Below are positions 1-13,700 of a DNA stretch of 64,000 nucleotides, piece after piece (within the stretch, counting starts at the first letter, position 1; every line of letters starts with the position of its first letter). The position numbers and the translations under genes were made by a program. A model generated the notes under the pieces. It ran no database searches, was not told the DNA's origin, and saw only the letters and a list, made by a program, of their open reading frames with translations. This DNA is from Hypomyces perniciosus (taxonomy: Eukaryota > Ascomycota > Sordariomycetes > Hypocreales > Hypocreaceae). The stretch is taken from positions 1,178,001 through 1,242,000 of the forward strand of contig SPDT01000002.1 in NCBI GenBank assembly GCA_008477525.1. The letters run 5' to 3'.

Positions 1-2124
1 AGTCTATAAAGCTTTATATTAAATAATTATTATTTATGAAGGTTAATATAGTTACTAGTAAATATATAAAAAATAATATAATATAGATAAATAATAATTT
101 ACTATTTATAGTATTTGAAATTAATAGTTTATTATTTATAATAATTTATTATATTTATAAAAGTATTAGGTTTATAGGCTATTTTAATATTTTATTATAT
201 TTTTTAATATTATATTATTAAAAAGTTACTTCTTTCTTTACTTTTTAATATTAAAGATTATATCTTTATAAATAAATATATTACTAAAAGTAATTAATAC
301 TTTTTATATTATAAAATAAAAAATAGAATATTTAATTATATAAGATTATTTATATTTTTTTACTTTAAAGGGTTTAATTTATTTTAAAGTAGGGTTTATT
401 AAAAGGTATAGTTACTATTTAGCTTTTTAAACTTACAGTTACTTTTAAATTTAATATAATAGGCCTGCTTTTTAAAGTTATTATAAACTTTTTAATTAAA
501 AGTTGTTTAAATAAATAAATTATTTTTATTTATAGGCTTATTACTTTTATTAATAAAAGCAGTAGCTATTTCTTTAAATACTTTAAAGTAAAAGGCATTA
601 ACCTTTTAAATATTAGTTTTACTAGCTTAAACTATTAATTTATAAAATCTAATAATAAAGGTTTAAAATAATTTATTTACTATATAGTAAATATTAAACT
701 TTTAAATAGTAGATCGCGAAAAGTTAAAAGTTTTATACTATAAATCTAGGAATTTAATAAAATTTTTACTATTTCTTTATTCCTATATTATACAATTATC
801 TTTTTTTATTATAATATAATTGGATACTTTTTATATTAAATTATAAATATTACTATTTAATTAATTATTAATATAAAGGATATATTTATAAAACGTATTA
901 AAATATTTAATATTAATTATAATATTCTATAATATAGTAAAATATTAATTTATATACTTTTATTAATAGGTTTTTATATTTTTATTTTTAATATTAAATT
1001 AATTTTTAAAGTTATTAATTTAATACTTTAAAATATTATTACTTTAGCTTTAATAAATTTCTTAATTATATTATTTAACTTTTAACTTTATATTAAATAA
1101 ACTTCAAGTTTTTAATAATAATAGTATTTTTGAACTCTTTTTATTTTAAGGCTATATTTTCGTTATAGTTTTAATTTTAAAAGTAATTAAAGATAATATT
1201 AAAAAACTGCTTAAATTTTAATTCTTTTAGGCTATAGGGTTAAATTATAATTAATATAATAAGCTTTTAAGATAATATAAATATAAAGCTAATTATAAAA
1301 GTAAGTAATAAATCTTGCTTTTTAATTAAAGTCTTTTTCTATACCTTTTACTTTTACTTTAATATTCTTAAATTAAATATAGGCTAGGGAATTAAATATA
1401 GGCTAAAGAGTTAAGCTAAAGTATATTCTTTACTGCAGGGATATAGGCTTTTAGGCTTAGGGTTTTGCTATAGTTAAAGATTAATGAATTTCCTATAAGA
1501 TATAAGGCTCTTCATAGTATTGCGACTAGGCTATCAGTAACTTCATTAATTTTCTTTTTAGGCAAGGTTAAGGGCTAAAGGTAATAGCGCAGTTATTATA
1601 GGAAGGCATAAACTATTATAATATATAAAACAGCAGGTTAAGGTAATATCTTTATTATACTTTAAATAAGGTAAAAAGCTATAAAAATATAGTAAAAAGG
1701 TATAAGACCAAGTTATTACGTAAGGATACACGTAATACTGATAAGTTATTGGAGGGCAGGTTTAATACTATAACAACCTTTTTACCTAATAGTACCAATT
1801 CGCTATTGCTGCTCTACTAATATTAATAAAAATACAGCTTTAACTACTTTACCTTTATTAAAGTATATTTATATAGCAGTATATATTACTATATAGTTAT
1901 ATTATCTTTAAGAGATTTAAAGTAGGCAAAGCCTTTAATAAATCAAATATATATGTATATTTATAGCTTATAAAACCTTTAATAAATCTATTACTATTTT
2001 CTTTAAAAAAGTCTATTAATAGCTATATATATTTAAAATTTTAATAAACTACTTTTTTATATTTAAAACCCTAATATTTTATAAAATCTTTATAAAAGAC
2101 TATAACTATTAAATAATAAAAAGC
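1..2124. other. RIP-degraded AT-rich DNA, origin not identified
   Basis: The stretch is almost pure A/T with scarce CpA and TpG dinucleotides and no open frame longer than a few dozen codons on either strand. This is the product expected when repeat-induced point mutation has converted C to T on both strands. From about 1380 to 1900 it is a little less degraded. I translated parts of both strands and did not recognise a reverse transcriptase, integrase or transposase, and I did not find a direct or inverted repeat pair that bounds it. It is probably an older transposon than those to its right, but that is inference. Confidence 0.6.
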
Positions 2125-2838
2125 TCCTTATATTAATTATACTTTAACCCTTTAATAGTAATAATAACTCTAGCTGTAATAATAGCAGTAATAACAGCAG
2201 CAGCTTTATTATTATATAATAGTTATTACAGCAGCTATAATAAAGGAGGCTATAAAGGCAGCTATAAAGGTAAAGAAACAGTAGTAGCAGCAGTAAAGCT
2301 GCTATATAAGAATTATTATAAGAGTTATAAATACAGCTAAAAGGTTGGCCCCGGGGCCGATTACCTATATATTGGCTTAACCCTAGTATATAACAGGTCC
2401 CTTTATAGTCAGAGATTAAGAGCTTGCAGCTAGCATTATAGGGGCCTAGAATATCCAGTTAACATTTTAGAGGCTATAGTAGGTTATAGGTTATAAAAAC
2501 TTTTAGCCGATAAAGCTGTATCTCTGCTATAGCAGCAGCGATAGCAGCAGTATTATCCTAGATCAAGGAGATTAAAGAGATTATACCAGCTATACAGCTA
2601 AAAGAATAATCGGCTAAAGGAATATATATAAATAGATAAAATGTATATTAAAGACTTGTTATTTAAAGCAATTTAATAGTGTTGGAATAGCTAGTTATAA
2701 ATGCTATATTATATACTGTAATTAAGTGTTATATAAAGGAGTAAGTTATATATTAAGGGAAATTGCTGGAAGAATTTCGCAGCTATATATAGACTATCTG
2801 TTCCAGTAGCAATTTTTGTCTGTTCCAATAGTATTACT
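2125..2838. mobile_element. Broken copy of inverted-repeat element family F
   Basis: The right end (about 2790-2838) is the reverse complement of a 47-base terminal repeat made of two tandem copies of a motif like TGCTATTGGAACAGATA. It matches, with differences mostly of the RIP type, both ends of the intact element at 22442-23058. Internal stretches also align: compare GACTTGTTATTTAAAG near 2651 with GGACCTGTTACTTAAAG near 22905, and the shared AGCTCCTT near 2130 and 22517. I could not find the left terminal repeat, so the copy appears truncated on the left; 2125 is an estimate. No product can be assigned; fragments of a Gly/Ser/Lys-rich reading frame are visible around 2240-2340. Confidence 0.5.
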
Positions 2839-3185
2839 TATTAATAATAAAGGATAAAAGATTTATACTATTGCAATCTACTGCCGAGAAAATATAGCTA
2901 AAGCTGGAAAAGCTTTAGTTAAAGGGGTATATTAGATAATATGGATTATTGGAAAAAGTCTGATAACGATACTATAAATTAGAATATAAGGAGGGTCTAA
3001 AAGGGTAGAGAAAAAGAACGTATTGCGTTCTTCTAGCACTATAAATTAACTAGCTAGGAAACTATTAGCAATAAAAAAATAGTTCTGAAGATATTAAAAG
3101 AAAAAAAATAAAGCAGGAATTCAGGTGCCATTTAATCCTTATAGAGTGAGATCACTGCTGACTACACGAGCCTTATATACGCAAC
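2839..3185. other. Short unassigned segment left of element E
   Basis: Moderately AT-rich sequence between the broken F copy and the split element E. It becomes nearly normal in composition after 3110, which suggests that 3110-3185 is original host DNA. No gene, RNA or repeat is seen. Confidence 0.4.
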
Positions 3186-3235
3186 AACACTAACTAAAAG
3201 GACTTCGCCTTTTAGTTGGGCCCAAAATCTCTGAG
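3186..3235. mobile_element. Element E, left half (small inverted-repeat element)
   Basis: This is the left end of a small inverted-repeat (MITE-like) element whose other half is 33 kb away at 36291-36503. The visible motif AACTAAAAGG-ACTTCG-CCTTTTAGTT is a hairpin by itself and recurs, inverted, at the far end of the right half. When element D and one CTGAG duplication are removed, the left arm reads on into 36296 and matches the reverse complement of about 36430-36503 over roughly 75 bases. It has little RIP damage compared with its surroundings. No target-site duplication of E itself was found. Confidence 0.75.
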
Positions 3236-3643
3236 TGTTATGACCCGACTATATCGAAGACCAGGTCACAGGGGCATAGGAGAATATTAGTTACACCGAC
3301 CAATCATCAAAAAGTAATTACCGCGCTAAAAATAATTACTTAAACGCTTACTACACTAAAAAGTATAATTATTTATTTAATTACTATACTATTGCAGTAA
3401 TTGCAGTAATATTTACTAAAAGATTAGTAATTATATATAAATTTCCTTCATATAAATATAACTAGCTTATTATTTATTTAATAAAGTTATTTAAATAATT
3501 ATTAATAAATTACATTTACTAAAACTGCTTATTTTATAGAATTATAATTATATTACCCTATTTAATATTTATATTTAACCTCTTTATTAATATAAACCTA
3601 TAAACTTTAGTTTATCCCTTAAAAATTAGCCTAAATTATTATA
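3236..3643 (+). repeat. 5' LTR of element D
   Basis: It begins TGTTATGACCCGAC and aligns over its whole length with 35881-36290. Differences are mostly C/T and G/A transitions, as RIP produces. The terminal CA seen in the right copy is TA here. Confidence 0.9.
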
Positions 3644-6600
3644 TATTAACAACTTTTATTTAAAAGGCCACTAAAAATCTTAAATAATATTGTAAATATA
3701 TCCGCTATAGTATCCTCTTCTAATAACCCTAATACTCTACCTTTTATTCCACCTCCTCGCTAAAGGCAAAATAATAATAAAGATAATAATATAAGTAAAA
3801 GTAAAGATAAAGATAAAGTTAATAAAATAGAATAACTATATATTTATATAGAAAAAGCCTTTTAATATATAAAAGCTAATTATATAAAATAAAAGAAATA
3901 CTATTAATATTTAATTACTAAAAACGCTAAGCTTAATTAAATAATTTACTAACAGTAAATAACTATTATAGACTTATAGAATTAAACGCTGCCTATATTT
4001 AACCTAAACCTTATATTAAACTATAAAGGGAATTAACCTTTAAAGGACTTAAAGGAGTTATTTAAAATATAACCCTTTAAGCACTTTAATAAAAGCACTA
4101 TAGCGCTTTAACTATTTCTGATTTAACTATATAATTATTTTACCTATTTCTTAACCAGCCTTAATATAAAAATTAATAAAGTCCTTTTAGCTGCTAAATA
4201 ACTTAAAGGGAATACCTTAAAGTAATTTAAATTTATTTAAAGGGATTTCTTTAATAATAAAAGTAAAGCTAATAAATAGATATAGCTTATATTCGCTAGC
4301 TATAATTAATTTAAAGAAAAACTAAAAAATATTTTTAATAATATTAATAAAAAATATACTATAAAAAATAAACTTATAAATTTCGTTTTAAAAAAAAGAT
4401 ACTTTAGCTATACTATATACTTTAAAAACTATACTTTTAAAGTTAAATAAAGAAACTCTGCTTTTATGAAATATTTTTATAATAAACTTAAACTGGAAAT
4501 TAAAAAGGAAGCTTATAAATTTTCCTGCAATAAAGGCATTATTAAATTTATTAAAAAATATATAAATATAGATAATTTACTTTATAAACTTTATTTAAAT
4601 ATAAAAAAAGGATAACAGTAATCCAGATAAGTTTATAGGTATTAAAGATATATAAACTAAAGTAAAAAGCAATAAAAATATATCGCTAACTTTAATAATA
4701 AAAGACTTAGTTAAATAGATTTAGACGCTATTTAAAAGGGAAAAGTAAAAGTTATCTATTATAACTATAATAAACTAAAATACTTTTTAAAAGACTGTAA
4801 AGCTTTATAAAAGCTAAGAATTAATAAACCTTAAAAGCTTGCGCTAGAACCTAGATAAAAGGTTAATATAGTTTCGAAAACTATTAATTATATATTATTT
4901 AACTAGACTATATATTATAATAATAACTGCTTTACTTATAAATCTAGTAAAAATAGAAGCGGATAATACCTAAAATAACCTAAAAAGATATTTATAATAA
5001 ACTAAAAGGGATACTAGTTAAGACTTAAATCTTTAACTTTTAAAGGTATTTTTAAAAAAGATAAAGTAAATAAATATTTACTATACTTAAACAGTTTAAT
5101 AGAATAAAACCTAGACTTTAATTATATAGAGATAAATAAAGATAATAGTATCTTAAATAAATAAATAATCGCTATAATTAATTATTAATATTTTACTTAA
5201 ATTACTGCAGGTAATAAAAAACTAACTAGCAGCAGTAACTTTAATAATAAAAATAAAAATAACCCTTTAGAATATAAACTATTACTATATAATACTATAC
5301 TTTTAAAATTAGAAAATATATTACCTATAAACAGTAACCTTAAAGGTAAACTAAATAAATATTACTTAAACTTAATTAAAAAAGTTACTATAAGTATATA
5401 ATAAAATAAAATAAACCTACGCTTATATAGATAGCTCTCTATATAAAACAGAGCTAATAATAAAATAGCTGTTAAAGCTATTCTAGCTACTTTAACTATA
5501 TAAGCAGAGCTTATATATTTCTATATATAAAGAGACTATACTGCAAATAACCCTACTTATAAAAAATACTATACTATATCCTAGGTTATTTATATTATAT
5601 ATAAATATATAGTATACGTTTAAAAGAAAGTAAAATATAATACAGTTTTAATTAAAATTTTATTTTACCCTTTAAAATAAGTATAGGATTATAATGCTTT
5701 TAAAGAATAAATTATAACTATATAATATTAAAACTTTAAAATTATTATTATTAAACTAAATACTAAAACCTTAAAGGAATATTATTAATTATAAAGACTT
5801 AAAGGATATAAGTTTAAAAAATACTATATTTACCGCTAAAAGAAATTAATAAAGTAGTATTTTTACTATAATAAAAGGTTTAAATACAATTAATAATGCT
5901 ACTTAAAGTGCAATAGCCTAAAATATATTATATATAAGCGAAATAAATTATCAAATAAATATTTAAAATAAGCCAATAATACTTTATATTTATTGCTAGA
6001 CTATATATATTATTCAAAAAATATATATATTACCTACCTACAGGAAAAACTTTAAAAATTGTAAATATAAAAGTATATAAAGTATAAACCTACTTTAAAA
6101 GATAAAGAGATTGACTAGATTATAAAGGAACTGCATTAAACTTAGTTTAACTTTATTACCTATAAAGGAACTGCCTATAATAAGAGAAGGTAGCATTTAC
6201 TTTAAGAAACCTTAATTAACTATAAAATTTATATAAAAAGGGAAAAATTAAAAAATAATTAATATTATTTATAAAAGGGCTATAGGGTAATAATTAATAA
6301 ATAATATCTTTTAAAATATTAAATAATAAAAGTAATAATAAAGATTTACTATATTTTGAATTAAAAATAATAGTTAAAGGATATTAGCTATATATATTAA
6401 TAGATAGTAGAGTAATAAGCAATTTTATTGCATTTATAACTGTAAATTATTTACGGTTACCTTAAAAAAAGAAAACTAAACTATATTAACTTTATTAAAT
6501 AGAAAGAGGAGCTTTTATATATAATAATAAATAAATTAAGCAAAAAACTAATTATCTTAAATTTAAAATCATTAAATGCAAAAGAGTAGTTCTTGACAAT

Positions 6601-9600
6601 ATAGTAAATATTAATAAATATAATATTATTCTCGGTTATTTTTAATTAAAATACAATAACCCTAATATTAACTAGGAGAAAGGCTAGCTGTATTAGCGTA
6701 ATAGTAAAGCTCCCTTAGCGATTAAAACTATTAAAAAGGCTTTAACTGTAAGGCAGAAATCCTATATAAAACCCTTAAATATATTAAAGAAAGGAATTAA
6801 AAAAGTTACTTTTAATTTAATTACAGAAATAATCTACCTAAAAATAAAACTTAAATAAAGTAAAAGAAAAAATAAATAAATCTAAAAAATAATTACCTTT
6901 TTATAAAAAACATTTAATAATATTAATAAAATACTTAAAATAAAAAGCCTTAAAAACAGTATTATTACTAAAATAACTGCAGAATATCTTTAAAGAATAC
7001 TAAAAGTATAATAAACTATTTAAAAAAGCACTTAATATAAAACTACAAGAATATAGTTAATAAAACTATATAATTAAGCTTAAAAATAATATAAGTATTA
7101 CTTTCTATAAGATTTATAATCTAAACAAAAAAAAGCTTAAAAGCTTATATAACTATTTAGATAATATACTAGCTAAAAGGTATATCTAACCCTCTTTATT
7201 AAAAGTAGGCTACCCTATTATATTTATATTAAAAAAAGGAGGCAAACTATAGTTAATTATAAATTACCAATAGCTTAATAAAGCTACTATTAAAGACACA
7301 ACTCTACTTCTATTAATTATAGAATTATAAAATAAACTATATAAAAAAAAGTAATTTATAGCGCTAAACCTTAAAGGTACTTATAACCTTATTTAAATTA
7401 AAGAAGGATATAAATAAATAACCGCCTTTTAAACTAAATATAATTTATATAAATACCTAGTTATATATTTCAGTCTCATTAACGCCCTTATGATATTTTA
7501 AAAAATAATTAATAATATATTAAAAGAGGACCTTAACATTTTTTATAGTTATTTACGTAAATAATATCCTAATCTTCTCAGATACCTTTAAAAAATATAA
7601 GTATATATCCATAAAATATTATAAATACTATAAAATACTAAACTATTTATAGAACTAGAAAAATATAAATTCTATATATAGAAAGTTACTTTTTTAAAAT
7701 ATATTATTACCTTTAAAGAAATTTATATAAATCTATTAAAAGTATAAGCAGTAAAAAACTAGCCTATACCTATAACAGTTAAAGAAGTCTAAAACTTTTT
7801 AAAATTTACTAACTACTATTAATAATTTATTAAAAACTATAAAAGTATTGCATAAACTCTCTATAAATTTACTAAAAAGGATTAAAAGTTTCTATAAGCA
7901 TTAAATATATAGGATATATTTAATAAACTTAAATAGTTTATCTTAGAAAAACCTATACTTATTATATTTAACCTATCTAAAAAAATAAAAGTTAAAATAA
8001 ATACTTTTAACTTTACTATAAAAGCTTAATTTAATTAAAAAGATAAAAATAATAAACTATACCCTATTACCTTTTACTTTAAAGAATTATATAGCGCAGA
8101 ATTAAACTACTTAATATATAATAAAGAATTCCTTACTATTATTCTTATATTTAAAAAATAATAACACTACCTATTAAAAAGAATATATAAAGTTAAAGTA
8201 TACATTAACTATAAAAATATTATATATTTCGCAACAGTTTAATAACTTTTTAAAAGATAGATTTATTATATAGAATACCTTTTAAAGTTTAACTATATCC
8301 TAATACACCAGAAAAGATCTAAAAATAAATAAGCAAATATATTTAATAAATAAGCTAATTATAACCAGGGAAAGATTAAGTATACTAAGCAGATTTTAAA
8401 ATAAACCCTTAAAGGATATTACTAATAAATAATACTTGAAGCTATATATAAAGTATCTAGTAATAATACTATACTTTAATGCATTAAAGAGTACTATATT
8501 ACCTAAAATAATAATAAATTCCTAAAAGATATAAAGTTTAATAAAAAACAAATTTAACAATAAAATAAAAAAATCTAAATTTTAAATAAACTCTAGAAAA
8601 ATATAATTATAAAAGTTTATTAATACCTAATATACAAATATAAAAGTATTTATAAAATTTATAAATAAATATAAAGGTACTTTAAGTTTTAAAGGCTTAA
8701 GAAAGTAATATAATACATTATTTCTCGCTATATAACTTATAAAATGGTTAAACCTTTAAAACATAAACTATATAGTAAACTCTAACCCTTACCAGTACTA
8801 AAATAACTATAAAAGTCAATCTTATTAAACTTTATTATGAAACTATTATTATCTATTAAACTAAAAATAAAAATTAAATATAATAGTATTTTAATAATTA
8901 TAGATTAATATATTAAATACTTTTACTTCTTTCTATATAAAAAAGCAATAAATATAAAAACACTAGCTTATATATTTTACAATTTATTACAGTTAACTAT
9001 ATAATTCCAGTTAAAATTATTTCTAACTAAAGATTAACCTTCATATCTAAATTCTAGGAAATATTTATAAATCAATTAAATATAAATTATAAGCTTAATA
9101 CTATATACCACTTATAGATAAATAGTTAAATAGAATATATTAACCAGATTATTAAAGCCTATCTAAAAAGTTATATTAACTTTAACTAAAACAATTAAGT
9201 AAAGAAGCTATTAATTACATAAATATTTTATAATAGCGACATTTTAAAGTTAACTAGACTTAGCCTTATATACACTAACTATAGCTTTATACTAGATATA
9301 TATAAAGCGCTAAAGAAAGGCCTATATATCGATAAAGCATAAATTAAAGTTAAAGATATAAAGCAGTTATATAAAAAAATATAAATATACCTTTACTTTA
9401 TATAAAAAAAAACAAAAAAGTATACTAATAAATATAAATTAAAGTGATTAATTTTTAAAGAGAGAGATATAGTTTACCTATACTGTTATTCACTAAAAGA
9501 AAAAGACTATAAACATTAAAATAATACAACTAAATAATAAATTAAATTTTAAAAACTTAAACCTTACCTAGTTAAAAAGGTTATTTTAGAAATTATTTAT

Positions 9601-9900
9601 AAACTTATACTATTAAACAATATCCAGATCTACCTAGCATTTTATATTTTACTATTTAAAAAAGCATTATAAAATAAATTAAAAAATAAACTAATTATAA
9701 ATTTAATTAAAGTATTACTAGTTAAAAAGAATATAAAGTTAAAGAAATTCAAGCTATAAAAATAAAAGGCAATAAATACTAGTATTTAATAAAGTAAAAA
9801 AACTATAAAAAGGAGTATAACTTTTAGGAACTTAAAGAATACTTTAAGCACTCTTAAACAACTCTATAATAATTCCACTAAAATCTAAGCCTTTTAATAA
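3644..9900 (+). pseudogene. Element D gag-pol remnant
   Basis: Conceptual translation, reading through stops, gives a gypsy gag-pol. A zinc knuckle lies at about 4750-4803 (C-x-Y-x4-K-x4-DC, one Cys lost). The protease active site is near 6400 (LIDS, with Gly mutated). Reverse transcriptase is at about 7130-7720 (GYPIIFILKKGGK, IALNLKGTYNLIRI-like, then the broken catalytic box). RNase H is at about 7990-8340 (ELNYLIYNKEFLTII, then INYKNIIYF). Integrase is at about 8400-9500. A chromodomain-like tail is at about 9740-9870. Dozens of TAA/TAG stops fall where Gln or Trp is expected. No function remains; identification of RT and RNase H is firm, that of gag and the chromodomain is weaker. Confidence 0.85.
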
Positions 9901-10313
9901 AAGGTTTAATAAAGCGTTAAAAGTAAAAGAATCAATACCTTAAAAGTCCTAAACCTCTAAAAGAACTTCCAATTCCTACTGCTCTAGATTTTCTAGTTTA
10001 TCTAAAGATTCTAACCTATATTTAACTATCTCTTTACCTTTAGTCTATAGCTATTATTTCTAATAATAAAAACGCTTTAAATAATCTAAAGCCTTATCGA
10101 TTTCCGCCTAGGCCTTGCAAAGGGCTTTATAATAAAGCAATAAAAGTTCTTCTGCCAATTCTTTAACAAAATCAAAATATCGCAACTTAAAAACAATACT
10201 TAATACTAGGAAACAGTTTTGACTATAATACTAAAAGAAAAGCTTTAGGGAAATATATAAAAGCTTAATATAACCCCTGCACTATTATATAGATAACTAA
10301 TATAAATGCACTT
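9901..10313. other. Element D 3' untranslated part, left of C
   Basis: AT-rich sequence between the chromodomain-like tail of D and the insertion point of C. No open frame and no repeat boundary other than the putative target duplication GCACTT at 10308-10313. Confidence 0.5.
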
Positions 10314-10715
10314 TATTAGGGGTAACTAATATACCTAACGCACCAGTATTTTTCTTATTAACTTACCCGAGAAAGGTTAGCTGTTTATTTAAACAGCTAC
10401 TGGATTAAGAAAGCGCAGGAGTATAAAGATATATAGATAGACTTAGTTTAATAAACAGTAACCTTCTTCCCCTTTTAATATATAACCTTACCTATAAGAA
10501 TATAGCCGCTAAGGTATATAAAGGTAACTATTAGTTGCTTTTAGCTGCTAGCATTATAATTAAATAATCTGCAGTATCTTTTAATTTTTATATTATTTAA
10601 TTGCTGCTTTGTAGTTCTATTAAAAGCGCGGTTCCTGCGCTCGATATTAGTCATTATATATAGGTGCATATATATTATATATATATTTTAAAGCACTAAT
10701 TCCCCTTTAATAAAA
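10314..10715 (+). repeat. 5' LTR of element C
   Basis: Aligns with about 35227-35627 end to end. Shared blocks include ATATATAGATAGA near 10430, AACAGTAACCTT near 10453 and TGTAGTTCT/TATAGTTCT. Differences are nearly all transitions. The right copy is the better preserved, with CGCGGTTCCCGCGC and TGTGTGTTGTGTGTG still visible. Confidence 0.8.
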
Positions 10716-13700
10716 CTAGTAATTGAGATAGGGGGAAATTTTAGGGATTATATTTTAATAAGTAATTACTAAAGGCACTTTTATACTGCTATTAAGACCT
10801 ACCTTTACCTAACTATTGATAAAATTATAGGCTAGCTTTACCCAGTTTCTGTATAAATATAAAATGATTAGCTAAGGGAAATAGCTTAAAACCCTTTCTA
10901 TAACTATTTAATATAGATTAATATAATATTTAACTCTGAAAATGCAGGTTATTTAGTTATAATTTCTAAAAAGATATTAGAATTAGTTAACCTAGGCATA
11001 ATGCATTAAAATATAATAAAAAAGCAGAACTTTAAAAAGCTACTAGTTAATAATAACTGCTAATTAAAAGCTAAGATTTTAGGAAAAATTACTAAAAGAC
11101 CAGTTACCATAGTAAAAGTAAATATATAAGTAAAATAGTTAGTATTATATAACTTAAGCCCTTTTAAACTATTAATATATTATTATAACCTTTATTTTAT
11201 TTATTAGCAGGTAAATTAATTGGTAGAATAGCTATAAAGGGCTAATAAAGGATATATTAATTATTTAATCTTTTAGTATAGAGACTTTATTTTAATTTTG
11301 CTGATATTTTTAGCTAGGTTTTTTTAACTTTAAATAAAAGTATTATTTTTACTGCTTTTACAATCTTTAGTATATAAGCTGTCTTTACTTATATTAAAAA
11401 TATTTAAAGAAGATATAAAAAGGATAATAACTTAATATCTTGCAACTAGTATTAATATAGGAAACTATTCTTAAAAGACTAGCTAACTTCTTTATCTTAA
11501 ATAAATAAACGCAACCTTTTTTTTTATAAAAGAACTCTTTATATTAGCAGAATATATCGCTATAGCTTTATTATTAAAAGAATATATCCCTTTTTTAACT
11601 AAAAGAGGAATACTCTTTTAAAGGCTAGTTATTTAAGTTAAATAATTTTAATCTATAGGAAAAAAGGCATTCTTTTACTAAAAAACTATTTAATTAAGAC
11701 TTTAATAATTTACTTTAACTTAAAGTAAAAAAGTCTAAATTAAACTAATAACCTCTTTTTATTAAAATACTAAATATAACTTTATCTTTAACCCTTTAAC
11801 CTAAAGAATTATTTAATTATACACTTAACTTAATATTAACAATATCTACATCTATTATAATAAAATTTAAAGAAAGGTTAAGCTTTTTAATAAAAAAAGG
11901 GAAATTACTGTTTTAAAAGTTCCTCTTTTTGACTTAAGCCTTTAAAATATTTAAAGTATAAAGCTATTAATAAATATTAACCTTATAAGTAAATTTAATA
12001 GTAAAAATATATCCTAATTTTTAAAAAAACTATAAATACAAAATAAAAGATTAAGGAATCTTAATTAAAGATTAAAGGAGGTACCTAGAATTATTTATAA
12101 AAGTAAAAGAATAAAAGATAGTTTAGATTTTTATTAAAGAAAATATTAACTAGGATAAAATAAAGAAAAAACTTTTGCAATACTATAAGCAATAAGATAA
12201 AGATTAATTAGAATTGTATATAGTATAACTTTAAAACCTTTATTGCTATAAACTTATAGGAATATAGTCTATAATAAATTAATTGCTTTAATATTAATAT
12301 TTTTATTAAAAGTTTAATAAAAGAAATTAAAAGATAGTAATACTATATTCCTATAATATCGTGAAAGTAATACTATTAAACCTACTTTAGCTAATAATAG
12401 CTTTTAAAGGGATTAAAGAAATTAATAATTTTAAGGATTTAGTATATATTAAGGAATAAATACTTTGCTATAATAGAATATTAATAAAGTTTAATATTTA
12501 AAAAGCGTATTTTTAAAAGTTTAATAAAAGACTATTTAAAATTAGGGATTTATTAAATTTATTTAAGTTAAAGTTAAGCTTAAAGATAAAAAAGTAAAAA
12601 AAAGAATAGCCTAAACCTGTAAAGCTAACTATAACTTTGCAGCTTAAAGATTAAATAAATGCTTTATCTGAAAAATTTAATAAACTAGTAATTTAACTGT
12701 TTTAATAAAAGGAAAAGGCAATTAATCTAAGAGAAAGAGAATATTATTATATTACTACTAGTAGCAATAAACCTAAATAAAGACCTTTTACTTTAATAAT
12801 CGCTATTAATAATATTAATATAATAGACCCTTTATATAATAATATATTAAATACCTTTTTTATTCATTATTTAAAGGCAGTTATTAATATTAAATACTAC
12901 TAGTATTATAAAGATAAAGACTATTTTCCCTGGAACTACGCTAAGTTAGCCTATAATAAAGGCTATAGGTTTATAATATATAACCTAACAGTAAGAATAG
13001 CTTAGGTAAGCCTGCGGAAACCCCTAATCCTGCCTTAATTTATTATATTAATTATAACTGTTAAGACTTATATATAAAAAATGCTAGTATTTTAAGTAAA
13101 ATTGTTTAGAGTTTAAAATAAAGATTCCTTAAGTTTATTATTTATAAAAGATAAAACCTAGCTTTTTTAATTAAAAATTAACTATTTATAAAGCTAAACT
13201 CTTTAGTATTATTTATAATAAAATAGTATATAGGGAGATGTTCAAAGTTTAAATACTGTAAAGGTTAAATATAATTCCTGTAAAAGGATTAATAATAAAT
13301 ATTATATACTTTACAGGCAAAGATTAAATAATTGCTAATAAAAGGGATAATATATAAGTAAAAAGGGTTAAAAGTTTTTCTATAAACCTAACTAAAATAG
13401 CCTCTTTAAAGAAACCTTTAGATAAATATAATTAAGCCAGTTTAATTAAAGAATTATTTAATTAAACTTTTTTTATTAACTTTATAATTAGCAGGGGATA
13501 AAAGTATATTTATATAATTAATAAAGTGGATAAGTAAATTAAAAAGGAGCTATTACTGCTTTAAATAGAAAAACTAATCGAGAAAAGGAATGGCATTAGA
13601 CCTTATATTTATAGCCTTAAAGCCTATACTTTTAGGACTGCAGCGCAATAAAGAAAATAAAATTAAAGGGATTAATAATAAAAAAGAACTATTAAGGGTA

